From Undibacterium paludis (GTDB taxonomy: Bacteria > Pseudomonadota > Gammaproteobacteria > Burkholderiales > Burkholderiaceae_D): DNA of 64,000 nt. Shown here one piece after another: positions 39,500-48,245 of this stretch. The stretch spans positions 186,001 to 250,000 of the forward strand of contig NZ_JAKZHX010000009.1 of assembly GCF_022568815.1 (NCBI RefSeq), written 5' to 3'. The notes under the pieces are model-generated. The model worked only from the letters and a program-made list of their open reading frames with translations. It was not told the DNA's origin and did not search any database. Position numbers and translations under genes: made by a program. The first letter of the stretch is position 1, and each line of letters starts with the position of its first letter.

Positions 39500-40786
39500 T
39501 TATTTCATGAAAGGACCCCAGGTGGGCTCCCGAATATCTCCGGCCTGGACCGTCAATTTCTGCTTCACCTTGCCGTCTACTGATACAACTGCGAGCGAAC
39601 CACGGCGGCCCGATTCAGTGGCATACATGATATACCGGCCATTGGGTGAAAAACTAGGTGACTCGTCTTTTGTCGTATCAGACAGTCTTTGTTCCTGACC
39701 ACTGGCCAAATCCATCACATAGAGCTGGAATTTGCCTTCGCGACGTGAAATATAAGCCAAAGTCTTGCCGTCGGGGGATATTCTTGGTGTGATATTGTAA
39801 TTACCGCTGAAAGTCACGCGTTTTGCCTCGCCACCACCGGTGCCGATACGGTAAATTTGCGGGCCGCCACTGCGGTCACTCAAAAAATAGATGGACTGGC
39901 CATCAGCAGAAAATTGCGGCTCGGTGTCAATGCCGCTGCTGCTGGTCAGTTTTTGCAGGTTGCTGCCATCAGGATTGACAGTAAATATCTGTGTCTGGCC
40001 ATCACGTGACAGGGCTACGGCCAGCTTGCTGCCATCAGCCGACCAGGCCGGTGCAGAGTTGCTGCCCTTGAAGTTGGCGATGATGGTTCTTTCACCGGTC
40101 ACCAGGTTCTGCACCCAGATGACGGGTTTGCGTGATTCAAACGATACATAGGCGACCTTGGTGCCATCAGGTGACCAGGATGGCGAAATGATGGGCTCAC
40201 TCGAGCGCAGGGCGACCTTGACGCCTTCGCCATCGGCATCGGCGATTTCAAGCCGGTATTCAGAACCGGCCTTGGTCACATAAGAGATGCGGGTCGAAAA
40301 CACACCGCGCACACCAGTGAGTTTTTCATAGATATCGTCAGCGATGCGGTGCGCTGTCAGGCGGATATTGGCTGGCGGCGCAGAGACTGAGAAACCGGAC
40401 AAGGTGCTGGTCTTGAGTGTATCGAGCAGTTTATAGCGCACATCAAAACGGCCATCTGCCAGGCTCTGCACGCTACCGACAACCAGGGCGTCAGCGCCTT
40501 TGGCTTTCCATTCACCAAAATTGACTGCGGCGTTTTCATTCAATACGACATTGGTGTCGATAATTTTGAAATAGCCGCTACGGTTCAAATCATCCCGGAT
40601 GATGCTGGTTACCTGCTGCGGCGTCAGGGCCTCATCGGTAAAGGCTGCAATGGCGATCGGTATCTGGTTGGACCCGACACCGGCTACTTCGACGCGAATT
40701 TGCGCTCCGGCAGGTGCGACGGCTGCCAGGGTGCCGATGGCGGCAACCACGGCACTGAGGGCTATTTTCTTGAATATGGACATCAT
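39500..40786 (-). CDS. tolB: Tol-Pal system beta-propeller protein TolB
   Basis: TolB is the periplasmic component that binds Pal and TolA. The signal peptide ends in PAGAQ near residue 29. An N-terminal alpha/beta domain (to about 165) is followed by six-bladed propeller repeats with P-x-W-SPDG-x-K-x-A-Y/F patterns. Length is 428 residues. The gene starts six bases after tolA ends. Confidence 0.97.
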   Translation of the reverse strand: MMSIFKKIALSAVVAAIGTLAAVAPAGAQIRVEVAGVGSNQIPIAIAAFTDEALTPQQVTSIIRDDLNRSGYFKIIDTNVVLNENAAVNFGEWKAKGADALVVGSVQSLADGRFDVRYKLLDTLKTSTLSGFSVSAPPANIRLTAHRIADDIYEKLTGVRGVFSTRISYVTKAGSEYRLEIADADGEGVKVALRSSEPIISPSWSPDGTKVAYVSFESRKPVIWVQNLVTGERTIIANFKGSNSAPAWSADGSKLAVALSRDGQTQIFTVNPDGSNLQKLTSSSGIDTEPQFSADGQSIYFLSDRSGGPQIYRIGTGGGEAKRVTFSGNYNITPRISPDGKTLAYISRREGKFQLYVMDLASGQEQRLSDTTKDESPSFSPNGRYIMYATESGRRGSLAVVSVDGKVKQKLTVQAGDIREPTWGPFMK

Positions 40787-40792
40787 CAGTAT

Positions 40793-41677
40793 TTATTCTT
40801 CTTTCATACGATAGACCAGCACAAGGCTGGACGGGACTTCACCTGACTTATCGCGTGGGAAAGGTGCGGACTTTTCTATGCCCTTTGCCACGGCGTCGTC
40901 AAAACCCAAATTACCCGAAGATTTGGTTTTGCGTATTCCACCACGTAGTGAACCATCTGGCAATAGCGAAATGGCGTATTCGACTGTAGGATTACCGGCC
41001 GTGTTATCCATTGCGCCGTAATTTGTGTTGGACCTGACCTTGGCGGCAATTTTTGCCAGGTAGCTTGGATCACCGCGATTATTGCCGGTTGATTTTTCAC
41101 TGGTACCAGAACCGCCGCTACCGGCAACTGCCGCCTGCTTGGCGACGCGGGCCAGTTCATCCTTGAACAGCTTGTCGCTCTTTTCCTTATCCTTGGCGGC
41201 CAGCTTCTTCTTGTCGGCCTCTTCTTTGGCCTGTTTTGCCTGTTTTTCAGCAGCGAGCTTCTGCTCGGCCAGTTTCAGTTGTTCTTCTTTGTGTTTTTTC
41301 TCGGCGAGTTTTTCAGCCAGCTCACGCTGCAGTTCTTCCTGCTTTTTCTTTTCAGCCAGCTTGCGCTTCTTTTCCAGCGCCAGGGCGATCTCAGGATCTT
41401 CTTTCTCTACCTCTTCCTTGACCGGAGTTGGTACTTTGGGCTTGTCTTCCACAAGCTGGGGTTCTGGCTCCACGACAGGTTTGGGGGCAGCCTCGCGATG
41501 GGTTGTATCCCAGATTTCAACTTCTTCTGCCGGGCTGGCCTTGTTTTGCCAGCGTATGCCTATCCACAGAAAACTTAACAAAAGAACATGCACAAGGGCG
41601 GCCAATGCGATTGATCGCAATTGACCTGGCTGATGCGGGTGATTACCGGGATGCGCCTGCTTGGAAACCTGATTCAT
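40793..41677 (-). CDS. tolA: TolA inner-membrane protein
   Basis: TolA spans the periplasm. One N-terminal transmembrane helix (residues about 22-42, IALAALVHVLLLSFLWIGI) is followed by a long Lys/Glu/Ala coiled coil (about 90-190) and a TonB-like C-terminal domain with VEYAISLLPDGSLRGG. Length is 294 residues. tolQ and tolR, which energise TolA, are not upstream; instead a divergent cytochrome b561 gene follows across a 281-base gap. Confidence 0.93.
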   Translation of the reverse strand: MNQVSKQAHPGNHPHQPGQLRSIALAALVHVLLLSFLWIGIRWQNKASPAEEVEIWDTTHREAAPKPVVEPEPQLVEDKPKVPTPVKEEVEKEDPEIALALEKKRKLAEKKKQEELQRELAEKLAEKKHKEEQLKLAEQKLAAEKQAKQAKEEADKKKLAAKDKEKSDKLFKDELARVAKQAAVAGSGGSGTSEKSTGNNRGDPSYLAKIAAKVRSNTNYGAMDNTAGNPTVEYAISLLPDGSLRGGIRKTKSSGNLGFDDAVAKGIEKSAPFPRDKSGEVPSSLVLVYRMKEE

Positions 41678-41958
41678 AGTCTAGTAGACTCAATTTGCCT
41701 GACTTGGTTCCGGCATTAACATGCCGGAGTAGTGGCAAAACTGCATATCAAACTGTTGCAACAGCTGAAATTATAAACCGCAAACTGCATTTTTCCTTAG
41801 TCTTCGCAATGTATTAAATAATAAAAAGTTAATTTTTTCATCAATCCCTGGCAATTAAAGCAGTATTCATACATATACAGTGGCAAAAATTACCAATAAA
41901 ATAATTTCAATCAAGCATGTTCAATTGAGATGTTTTTTGAACTAGCAGAGGCATTCTA

Positions 41959-42558
41959 TTGTCAACCACCACGTCAGTCACTCAGATTACTCACATGGAT
42001 AATGCAGACAAACTCAGCAAATTGACCATCATCCTGCATTGGCTGGTCGCAATCGCCATGATTGCCCTGACGGCCATCGGTCTATACATGAGCAAGACCG
42101 AAACATGGGCGCTCTACCCTATTCATAAATCATTTGGGGTCCTGGTATTTTTTATTATCATGCTGCGCGTGTTCTGGCGTATCAGGAATGGCTGGCCCGA
42201 AGCGGCCGGCGATTACTCCAGGCTGGAACATGTATTGGCCAAACTCGTGCATTGGGTATTGATAGTGGCGACTATTGCCATGCCAGTCAGTGGCATGATT
42301 CATTCTGGCGCCAGCGGACATGGCTTCGGGATTTTTGGCCTGACCATCGTGCCTGGCAATCATGCGGCCAGCGATCCGGACAATGTCACTCCTTATCATG
42401 CCGGACTGGCAGAGGCTGGTGAATTCTTGCATGAGGCGATTGGTTATCTCCTGATTGCCGCCATCATTCTGCACATTGTCGGCGCCCTGAAACATCATGT
42501 GCTTGATCGCGATGCGACCTTGCTGCGCATGCTGGGCAAGTCTGCACCAGGCAAATGA
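41959..42558 (+). CDS. Cytochrome b561-family protein
   Basis: This four-helix membrane cytochrome binds two b hemes through histidines. The four hydrophobic segments carry histidines in TIILHWLV, PIHKSFGVL, RLEHVLAKLVHWVL and LHEAIGYLLIAAIILHIVGALKHH. The TTG at 41959 has AGAGG about 8 bases upstream; an ATG 12 codons later has no such site. With TTG the length is 199 residues. It probably passes electrons from quinol to an acceptor such as oxygen or superoxide-linked partners. Confidence 0.92.
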   Translation: MSTTTSVTQITHMDNADKLSKLTIILHWLVAIAMIALTAIGLYMSKTETWALYPIHKSFGVLVFFIIMLRVFWRIRNGWPEAAGDYSRLEHVLAKLVHWVLIVATIAMPVSGMIHSGASGHGFGIFGLTIVPGNHAASDPDNVTPYHAGLAEAGEFLHEAIGYLLIAAIILHIVGALKHHVLDRDATLLRMLGKSAPGK

Positions 42559-42570
42559 TCCATACCAAAT

Positions 42571-43050
42571 ATGATTAGCATCAATGATGTCTTGCCAGCA
42601 GAAATCAGCTCTCTGCTGGCCATGTTGCTGGCCCTGGGTGAGAGTGACGGTGTCAAGGAAATCCTGACAGATGAAAACAGCCTGACCGATGCCCTGTTCT
42701 CGACCACCCCTGCCGCCTATGCCAAATTTGTATGCGTTGATGATGAACCGGCTGGCTTTGTCATCTATTCGTGGAAATGGGGCACTTTCACCGGCAAGCG
42801 CGACATGTATATGCAGGCGATTTATATCAAGCCTGAATACAGGCGCCAACGCCTGGGCGAAGCAGTCATGAAGCACCTGTCACACATTGCCGTCACACAT
42901 CAGTGCACAAGAATAGAATGGCTGACCGTCAAAGACAAAGACATGAGCAAACGGTTTTATGATGCGATCGGCGCAACCGAAGCAAGCCACATGCAGGTAC
43001 GCAGACTGCAGGGGCAAGCCTTAACAAACCTGTCCCTCACTGCTGGATGA
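42571..43050 (+). CDS. GNAT-family N-acetyltransferase
   Basis: The 159-residue protein has the acetyl-CoA-binding signature YMQAIYIKPEYRRQRLGEAVMKHL (R/Q-x-x-G-x-G/A type, residues about 85-108) and IEWLTVKDKDMSKRFYDAIGA. It starts 12 bases after the cytochrome gene and its 3' end overlaps the LysR gene by 14 bases on the opposite strand. The substrate is unknown; small GNATs of this kind act on amines, peptides or drugs. Confidence 0.9.
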   Translation: MISINDVLPAEISSLLAMLLALGESDGVKEILTDENSLTDALFSTTPAAYAKFVCVDDEPAGFVIYSWKWGTFTGKRDMYMQAIYIKPEYRRQRLGEAVMKHLSHIAVTHQCTRIEWLTVKDKDMSKRFYDAIGATEASHMQVRRLQGQALTNLSLTAG

Positions 43051-43942
43051 AGGCTTTATAGAACTCGATAAATGCCCTTACCCTGGCGGGAACATGTCTC
43101 CCCGGTGGCAGCACGGCATACATGCCGCCACTGGCCAGCACATGTTCAGGTAGTACCTGTATCAGTCTGCCCGCACTGATGGCGGCTTGCGCACTGAATT
43201 CTTCCATGACTGACATGCCTGCACCGTTCTGCAACAAGGATAGCAAGGCGTTGGGTGAGTCGACTTGCAGGCGGGACTTCATGTGTACGGTCTGAGCATG
43301 GCCCTGGGCATCAGTGATTTTCCAGGTCAGGGGTGTTGGCAGCAAAGAAAGGGCTATCCATTCATGCTGCGCCAGATCTTCTGGCTTTTTGGGCCTGCCA
43401 TGTTTTTTCAGATAAGCCGGTGACGCCAGTATGAACTGGCGGAACTCGCCAAGCTTGATTGCCCTCTGTGAAGAATCGCGCAACCAGCCCATGCGAAAGG
43501 ACAGGTCTATACCATCCGATACCAGATCAGAAATCCTGTCGCTGGTACGCAAATCTATGCGCAAACCAGGGTGCATGGTGGCAAATTGCGCAACAGCAGG
43601 TGCGACAGATTGTGTGGCATGACTGACGCTGGCAGACAGGCGCAACAAGCCCGTCAGCTCCCCCTTTTCGCTGCCCGATTGTGTCAGTGCATCTTGCAGA
43701 CCTGCCAGCAAGGGTTTGCATTGCTCATGCAAACTGCGCCCCATATCCGTCAATGCCATTCGCCTGGTAGTCCGGGCAAACAGGCTGATGCCCAGTTGCT
43801 GTTCCAGCCTTGCGACCTGTATGCTGATTCTGGCTTTGGCTACGCCCAATCTGTCGGCAGCGGCTGTAAAACTGCCTGCTTCGACGACCGTGTCGAAAAT
43901 TTTTAGCGCATTCAGATCTATCTGGTCCAGTTTTGACATCAC
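43037..43942 (-). CDS. LysR-family transcriptional regulator
   Basis: A 301-residue LysR regulator has its N-terminal winged helix in residues about 8-65 (LNALKIFDTVVEAGSFTAAADRLGVAKARISIQVARLEQQLG) and a C-terminal substrate-binding domain. It is divergent from the NAD(P)-binding protein gene at 44080, so that gene is its likely target. The 137-base space holds a T-N11-A-type AT-rich segment, though I do not mark a precise operator. Confidence 0.93.
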   Translation of the reverse strand: MMSKLDQIDLNALKIFDTVVEAGSFTAAADRLGVAKARISIQVARLEQQLGISLFARTTRRMALTDMGRSLHEQCKPLLAGLQDALTQSGSEKGELTGLLRLSASVSHATQSVAPAVAQFATMHPGLRIDLRTSDRISDLVSDGIDLSFRMGWLRDSSQRAIKLGEFRQFILASPAYLKKHGRPKKPEDLAQHEWIALSLLPTPLTWKITDAQGHAQTVHMKSRLQVDSPNALLSLLQNGAGMSVMEEFSAQAAISAGRLIQVLPEHVLASGGMYAVLPPGRHVPARVRAFIEFYKAFIQQ

Positions 43943-44079
43943 ATATCCGCCATGAAATTGTCTGACAAAGTAAATTGATAAGAATTTTAAAACAATGATT
44001 TATCAATTGTCACATTTATCTATCCAATCATCCATGCGAAACTGTGCACCAGTTCATCACATGATTCAAGGAGAATTTC

Positions 44080-44718
44080 ATGCATATCGCTCTCATCGGC
44101 GCAACAGGCTTTATAGGTTCGGCAATTCTACGAGAGGCTTTGTCACGTCAGCATCAGGTAACGGCACTAGTTGCCCATCCTGAAAAACTGACCGCGTCCG
44201 ACAGATTGACCGTACTGGGTACGGACGTGCAAAACCTTGACGCCCTGACTCGACAATTGCAAGGCTTTGATGCCGTCATCACTGCCTTCAGCGGTCACGC
44301 CAACAGCGACACACTGGGTTATTATGTCAGTGGCATCAAGAACATCATACAGGCAGCAAAAAATGCACAGGCAAAACGCTTGCTGGTGGTCGGTGGTGCG
44401 GGTTCGCTGGAAGTCGCGCCTGGCGTGCAGGTGCTGGATACACCCGGTTTCCCTGAGGCCTACCGTGCCTCGGCCGAAGGCGCCCGCACAGCCCTGCAAT
44501 TGCTGCGTGAAGAAAACGACCTGGACTGGACCATGCTCAGCCCGTCTGCCATGATCGCCCCTGGTCAGCGCACCGCACAATTCCGTCTTGGCAAAGACAG
44601 TCTGCTGGTAGCAGCTGATGGCAATAGCCATATTTCGGTTGAGGACTACGCTGTTGCCATGATCAATGAGCTGGAAAGCCCGGCACATCAAAAACAACGT
44701 TTTACCGTAGGTTATTGA
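44080..44718 (+). CDS. NAD(P)-dependent oxidoreductase, NmrA/SDR-like
   Basis: The 212-residue protein begins MHIALIGATGFIGSAILREAL, a GxxGxxG Rossmann motif, and continues with DLDWTMLSPSAMIAPGQRT, typical of the YwnB/NAD(P)H-binding group of atypical SDRs. It lacks the YxxxK pair of classical SDRs. It may be a reductase or a redox sensor. It is divergent from a LysR regulator. Confidence 0.9.
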   Translation: MHIALIGATGFIGSAILREALSRQHQVTALVAHPEKLTASDRLTVLGTDVQNLDALTRQLQGFDAVITAFSGHANSDTLGYYVSGIKNIIQAAKNAQAKRLLVVGGAGSLEVAPGVQVLDTPGFPEAYRASAEGARTALQLLREENDLDWTMLSPSAMIAPGQRTAQFRLGKDSLLVAADGNSHISVEDYAVAMINELESPAHQKQRFTVGY

Positions 44719-44932
44719 TACGCGAACCGGGTCGTTCAAACTATCGGCCCGGCTTCATACCAATGTCGACAGATATTGGCAAGCAATTAGCTCATTCATC
44801 GTGATAATTTTTTCGTTTTCGCACAACATACTTAAGTCTGTCACTTCAGCCAACAGGGTTTGCTTGTGATACTGTCGCGTGTCCGTTGTTACGGAAATCA
44901 CCCTACACTTGAACAAATCCAAGGACACCTGC

Positions 44933-45505
44933 ATGAGCGCACTCGTTATCAAAGAATGGAAAGTCAGCAATAAAGCGGTAGACGACAAAAACAATTTCAT
45001 CAGTATCACTGGGCGCCAAAGCGGTTTGCTTGCCTGGCTGCTGTCTTTATTAGGTGTTGATCCGACGACCAAAATCATGGTTGGCCTGGATCGCGTCGAG
45101 TTCACGTCCAATTCCCTGGCAGGTACCGAATCGCGCATGATACCGCTGCAAGGGATATGCTCAAGCTACTACGGTTATCACAAGCCCTGGAAACAGGCTG
45201 CATCTTTTTTTGCCATCGCCTTTTTTATCGCTTCAGGACTGATCAGAGACGGCGGCTTGGTAACTGGCGGGCTAGTCGTTCTTGGCATTGGAGCCATTAT
45301 CAGCCTGGTCTATTACTTCCTGAACCGTACCCTGACCCTGGGTTTTGTCGAAAATAGCGGCGTCATCAACGGCATACGATTCAAGCGCTCTGTCATAGAG
45401 AATATCGACGTCAATGAAGAGCAGGCAAAGTCTGCCTGTGTGATCATACAAAAACTGATCGAGGCCAAAGAAAAACGCGCCATGCCAAAGGTGTCGGAAG
45501 CATAG
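44933..45505 (+). CDS. Hypothetical membrane protein
   Basis: With the ATG at 44933 (AAGGA 7-12 bases upstream) the product is 190 residues. It contains two adjacent hydrophobic helices (residues about 85-128, FFAIAFFIASGLI and GGLVVLGIGAIISLVYYFL) and cytoplasmic N- and C-terminal parts rich in charged residues. No motif tells its function. The open frame begins 18 codons earlier, without a ribosome-binding site. Confidence 0.75.
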   Translation: MSALVIKEWKVSNKAVDDKNNFISITGRQSGLLAWLLSLLGVDPTTKIMVGLDRVEFTSNSLAGTESRMIPLQGICSSYYGYHKPWKQAASFFAIAFFIASGLIRDGGLVTGGLVVLGIGAIISLVYYFLNRTLTLGFVENSGVINGIRFKRSVIENIDVNEEQAKSACVIIQKLIEAKEKRAMPKVSEA

Positions 45506-45630
45506 AGTAAGCCTGGCATGTGATTACGTGCGTACGCGGGCAGGCAGATTACCTGCCCCTGATTTCTGTTCACATACCGGGCTCAACGATGAGCAAGCGC
45601 AGCCGGGTTTGACAGGCTGCGCAAGATACT

Positions 45631-46128
45631 TCAGCTAAGCCGTTTCAATCGCCTTAGATATTGCCCGGGCGTGCCGACGTTCAAATAATCTTTTCCATCA
45701 AATACAAAACTGCGCTTTTGCACAGTTGCCGTGTAGGCACGCATGACATCAGCGAAGACATTCATGACGATGGTGCCACCTGCATGTGGATGTTTATCAT
45801 CCATTTCTACCGTATAAGTACCAAAATAGGCATAGGGGCTGGCAGTAGCAAAGCTGTCTATCAACAGCGAGTGCGGCACTTCCCAGGGTTTTTGCGGCGT
45901 CAGCCAGGATGGTTGCGCTGCTCCGCTAAAAGGGTCTGACGGGATCACCAATGGCGGGTTCTGTGAAATCATCAGGCTGAAATGACCGCTCTTGTCGTAC
46001 ACCCAATAGCCAGCCGAAGGATTTCCCCAGGGGTAGGTTTTCTTGGACGGGTCATTGGGGTCGTCGCCGATATCCCAGGCTTCCACCATCTCCCAGGTAC
46101 CAATCAGGGTTTGTGCATTGAGACTCAT
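45631..46128 (-). CDS. Lipocalin-like domain protein
   Basis: The 165-residue protein begins LIGTWEMVEAWDIGDDPNDPSKKTYPWG, then GYWVYDKSGHFSLMI, matching the lipocalin-like (Lipocalin_5) family of small beta barrels. No signal peptide is seen, so it is cytoplasmic. It is the last gene of a five-gene operon with a ferritin-like protein, two propellers and an MntP-like transporter. It may bind the product or substrate of that pathway, but nothing in the sequence shows which. Confidence 0.85.
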   Translation of the reverse strand: MSLNAQTLIGTWEMVEAWDIGDDPNDPSKKTYPWGNPSAGYWVYDKSGHFSLMISQNPPLVIPSDPFSGAAQPSWLTPQKPWEVPHSLLIDSFATASPYAYFGTYTVEMDDKHPHAGGTIVMNVFADVMRAYTATVQKRSFVFDGKDYLNVGTPGQYLRRLKRLS

Positions 46129-46160
46129 ATCAACTCACTTTCTACAGTCAACAAGGGTGA

Positions 46161-47648
46161 TTATCTGGGGTAACCCTGCTTCATCCAGTCCTGGAACATT
46201 GTTATCTGTGCACTGGTCAGCGGCGGATAAGGGGATGGAGGCATCCCCCCGCCATCAATCTGGCTCAGGATCATGTCAGCATTGATCCTGACATCGTCAT
46301 ACTTGCACAGGTCGAGCCGCCACATCATAGAGGCGCGGAACTGGTTGAACAGCGGTGCAATATCTTTTTCAAATGAAACCGGGCTCATGATTTTTAGCTC
46401 CAAATAATCAGCAGGTATTTTCCAGACACCGCCACTACGGGCGCGGGCGACAATATCTTTCTTGGCAGTGAATTCAAAGTCACCAAAATCGACGACATAG
46501 ACAAACTCCCCGTCTGGCGAAAAAGCGATATCAATGGGCCTGTGCCAGGGGAAAACCGGCAATTGATGCAAGCTCCAGTCACTGGTATCTACCCGCACCA
46601 GATTACGCCCCACCGGGGGACCAGGTGGCCCGGTCATGGGTCGTTCGTCACCAAACTGGGCCACAATCAGGTCGCCAGCCCGTTCAAACCTCGCAGGCAC
46701 CTGCACCATCTTGACGGCACAGGCATTTACGTCAAAGGCCAGCAAGGGCTTTTCTACAGCAGGCAAGTCCGCATGATTTGCCAGGATGAATTCTTGTGCC
46801 ACACCTTGCGGGCTGCGATAGACAGGCGCATTGATCGGTTTGCCACCGAGATAGTCAGGCCAGCCGTACCATGCCCCGGGCTTGATTTCGAATAAAAAAT
46901 CCGGGCAATTCCAGACTGGCCGCACGCCGCGCACATCCGTCCCCTGCTCGGTCGCAATCAATCTGCCATCTGGCAGGAACAGCAAACCAAAGGCATTGCG
47001 TATGCCCCAGGCGACCAATTCCAATTCGCTGCCGTCAAGCTGGCAGCGCATGATGCAGGCGGTAGCCGGCGTTTGTCCGGCAAGACGTGTACCTGGCACA
47101 TGCCTGTGGCCAAATGTGGCAAATGCCCCGGTCGAAATCTGCCTGCCTTCAGGATCGGTGACGGTGGCTGCATAATCACTTAGGGTGATGTCATATCCGG
47201 GTATGTCAGCTTCATGCCTGATTTCACGCAACCATGCAAGATCATGTGAATCGGCACCAATCACGCCGCTGTTGGTCATGGCTCCCTGGCCAAAATACAT
47301 TTTATTGTCCGGGCCTATCGCCACCATATTGGTATGGTAGTTACCAAACCCGGGCAAATTATCAAGCAAGGTCTTGCATTCGCCGGTGGCGAGGTCGTAG
47401 CGACTAATGCGGCCTGGGAAGCCACCTTCGGAAATGATCAGGCCATGCTCATGCCAGACCAGGCCGTTGACGGGCTGACGAAGCTGGCTCAGTAGTTCCT
47501 GTACACTGCCATCTTCATTCACTTTCAATACACGACCACCTTTGGGGGCGTGATCAAAGGGTAAGCCGGTTTCGGCCACGTACACCGCTCCATCCGGCGC
47601 AATTGCAATACTGCTGGGAAAATTAAGATGATTAACGTAGGGGTGCAT
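46161..47648 (-). CDS. Beta-propeller (sorbosone dehydrogenase-like) protein with heme-less C-terminal tail
   Basis: The first 400 residues form repeated propeller blades (PSSIAIAPDGAVYVAETG, PIDIAFSPDGEFVYVVDFGDFEF), as in glucose/sorbosone dehydrogenase-like and NHL proteins. The last 70 residues begin FEKDIAPLF and contain DLCKYDDVRINADMILSQIDGGGMPPSPYPPLTSAQITMFQDWMKQGYP, arranged like a cytochrome c-type domain but without a CxxCH heme site. There is no signal peptide. It lies in the ferritin-like operon. Confidence 0.8.
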   Translation of the reverse strand: MHPYVNHLNFPSSIAIAPDGAVYVAETGLPFDHAPKGGRVLKVNEDGSVQELLSQLRQPVNGLVWHEHGLIISEGGFPGRISRYDLATGECKTLLDNLPGFGNYHTNMVAIGPDNKMYFGQGAMTNSGVIGADSHDLAWLREIRHEADIPGYDITLSDYAATVTDPEGRQISTGAFATFGHRHVPGTRLAGQTPATACIMRCQLDGSELELVAWGIRNAFGLLFLPDGRLIATEQGTDVRGVRPVWNCPDFLFEIKPGAWYGWPDYLGGKPINAPVYRSPQGVAQEFILANHADLPAVEKPLLAFDVNACAVKMVQVPARFERAGDLIVAQFGDERPMTGPPGPPVGRNLVRVDTSDWSLHQLPVFPWHRPIDIAFSPDGEFVYVVDFGDFEFTAKKDIVARARSGGVWKIPADYLELKIMSPVSFEKDIAPLFNQFRASMMWRLDLCKYDDVRINADMILSQIDGGGMPPSPYPPLTSAQITMFQDWMKQGYPR

Positions 47649-47695
47649 AATCTGTGATCAATGGGCTCGTTTGTCCTGGCTGCGTTTCATGAGGT

Positions 47696-48235
47696 TTAAT
47701 CGACGAGCATCATGCGTACAGAGAAAAAGCACAGATAGAGCCCTGCCAGAACTTCCACGCGTCTTGGTAAAAAATGACGTATCCAGTTGGCAAAATACAA
47801 GCCAAAGCAAGCCATCGCTGCGCTGATAACACCAACCACTACCGCAGCCGCCAGTAAAGGCATTCCGGAAAAACTGACACCTGCACCAGCAACAACATTG
47901 TCCACACTCAAAGCAACTGGCAGGGCAAACAGAAATGCCTGACGATTGACAAAATCAGGCAGACCTTTGGTCGCGCTGCGATAAGCCAGATACAGCACAA
48001 CCAGGCCACACATCAGCGTCAATGCGGGTGCCAGTGTATTCGCCATTGGACCTATCATGCTGATCAAGCCACGCCCCAGCATCAAGCCCAGCAAGGCTGC
48101 ACCAAGTTCACAGATACAGAACGCCGTTGCCAGCAAATGCATGCGCCGACGCTCCATGGGCAGCAAGCCCAGTGATGACGATACCTGCAAATTATCCAGC
48201 CCAGCGGCAATACCAAATAAAATGACTTCTATCAT
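47696..48235 (-). CDS. MntP-like manganese/metal efflux transporter
   Basis: The ATG at 48235 gives 179 residues with six hydrophobic helices. The paired D-N motifs expected in MntP are present in GLDNLQVSSSLGLLPM and in LSVDNVVAGAGVS (residues about 15 and 110). It would export Mn(II) or a related ion. It starts ten bases after the PQQ-type gene and stops 47 bases before the other propeller gene. The substrate is inferred from the family only. Confidence 0.8.
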   Translation of the reverse strand: MIEVILFGIAAGLDNLQVSSSLGLLPMERRRMHLLATAFCICELGAALLGLMLGRGLISMIGPMANTLAPALTLMCGLVVLYLAYRSATKGLPDFVNRQAFLFALPVALSVDNVVAGAGVSFSGMPLLAAAVVVGVISAAMACFGLYFANWIRHFLPRRVEVLAGLYLCFFSVRMMLVD

Positions 48236-48245
48236 GATGGCCTCT

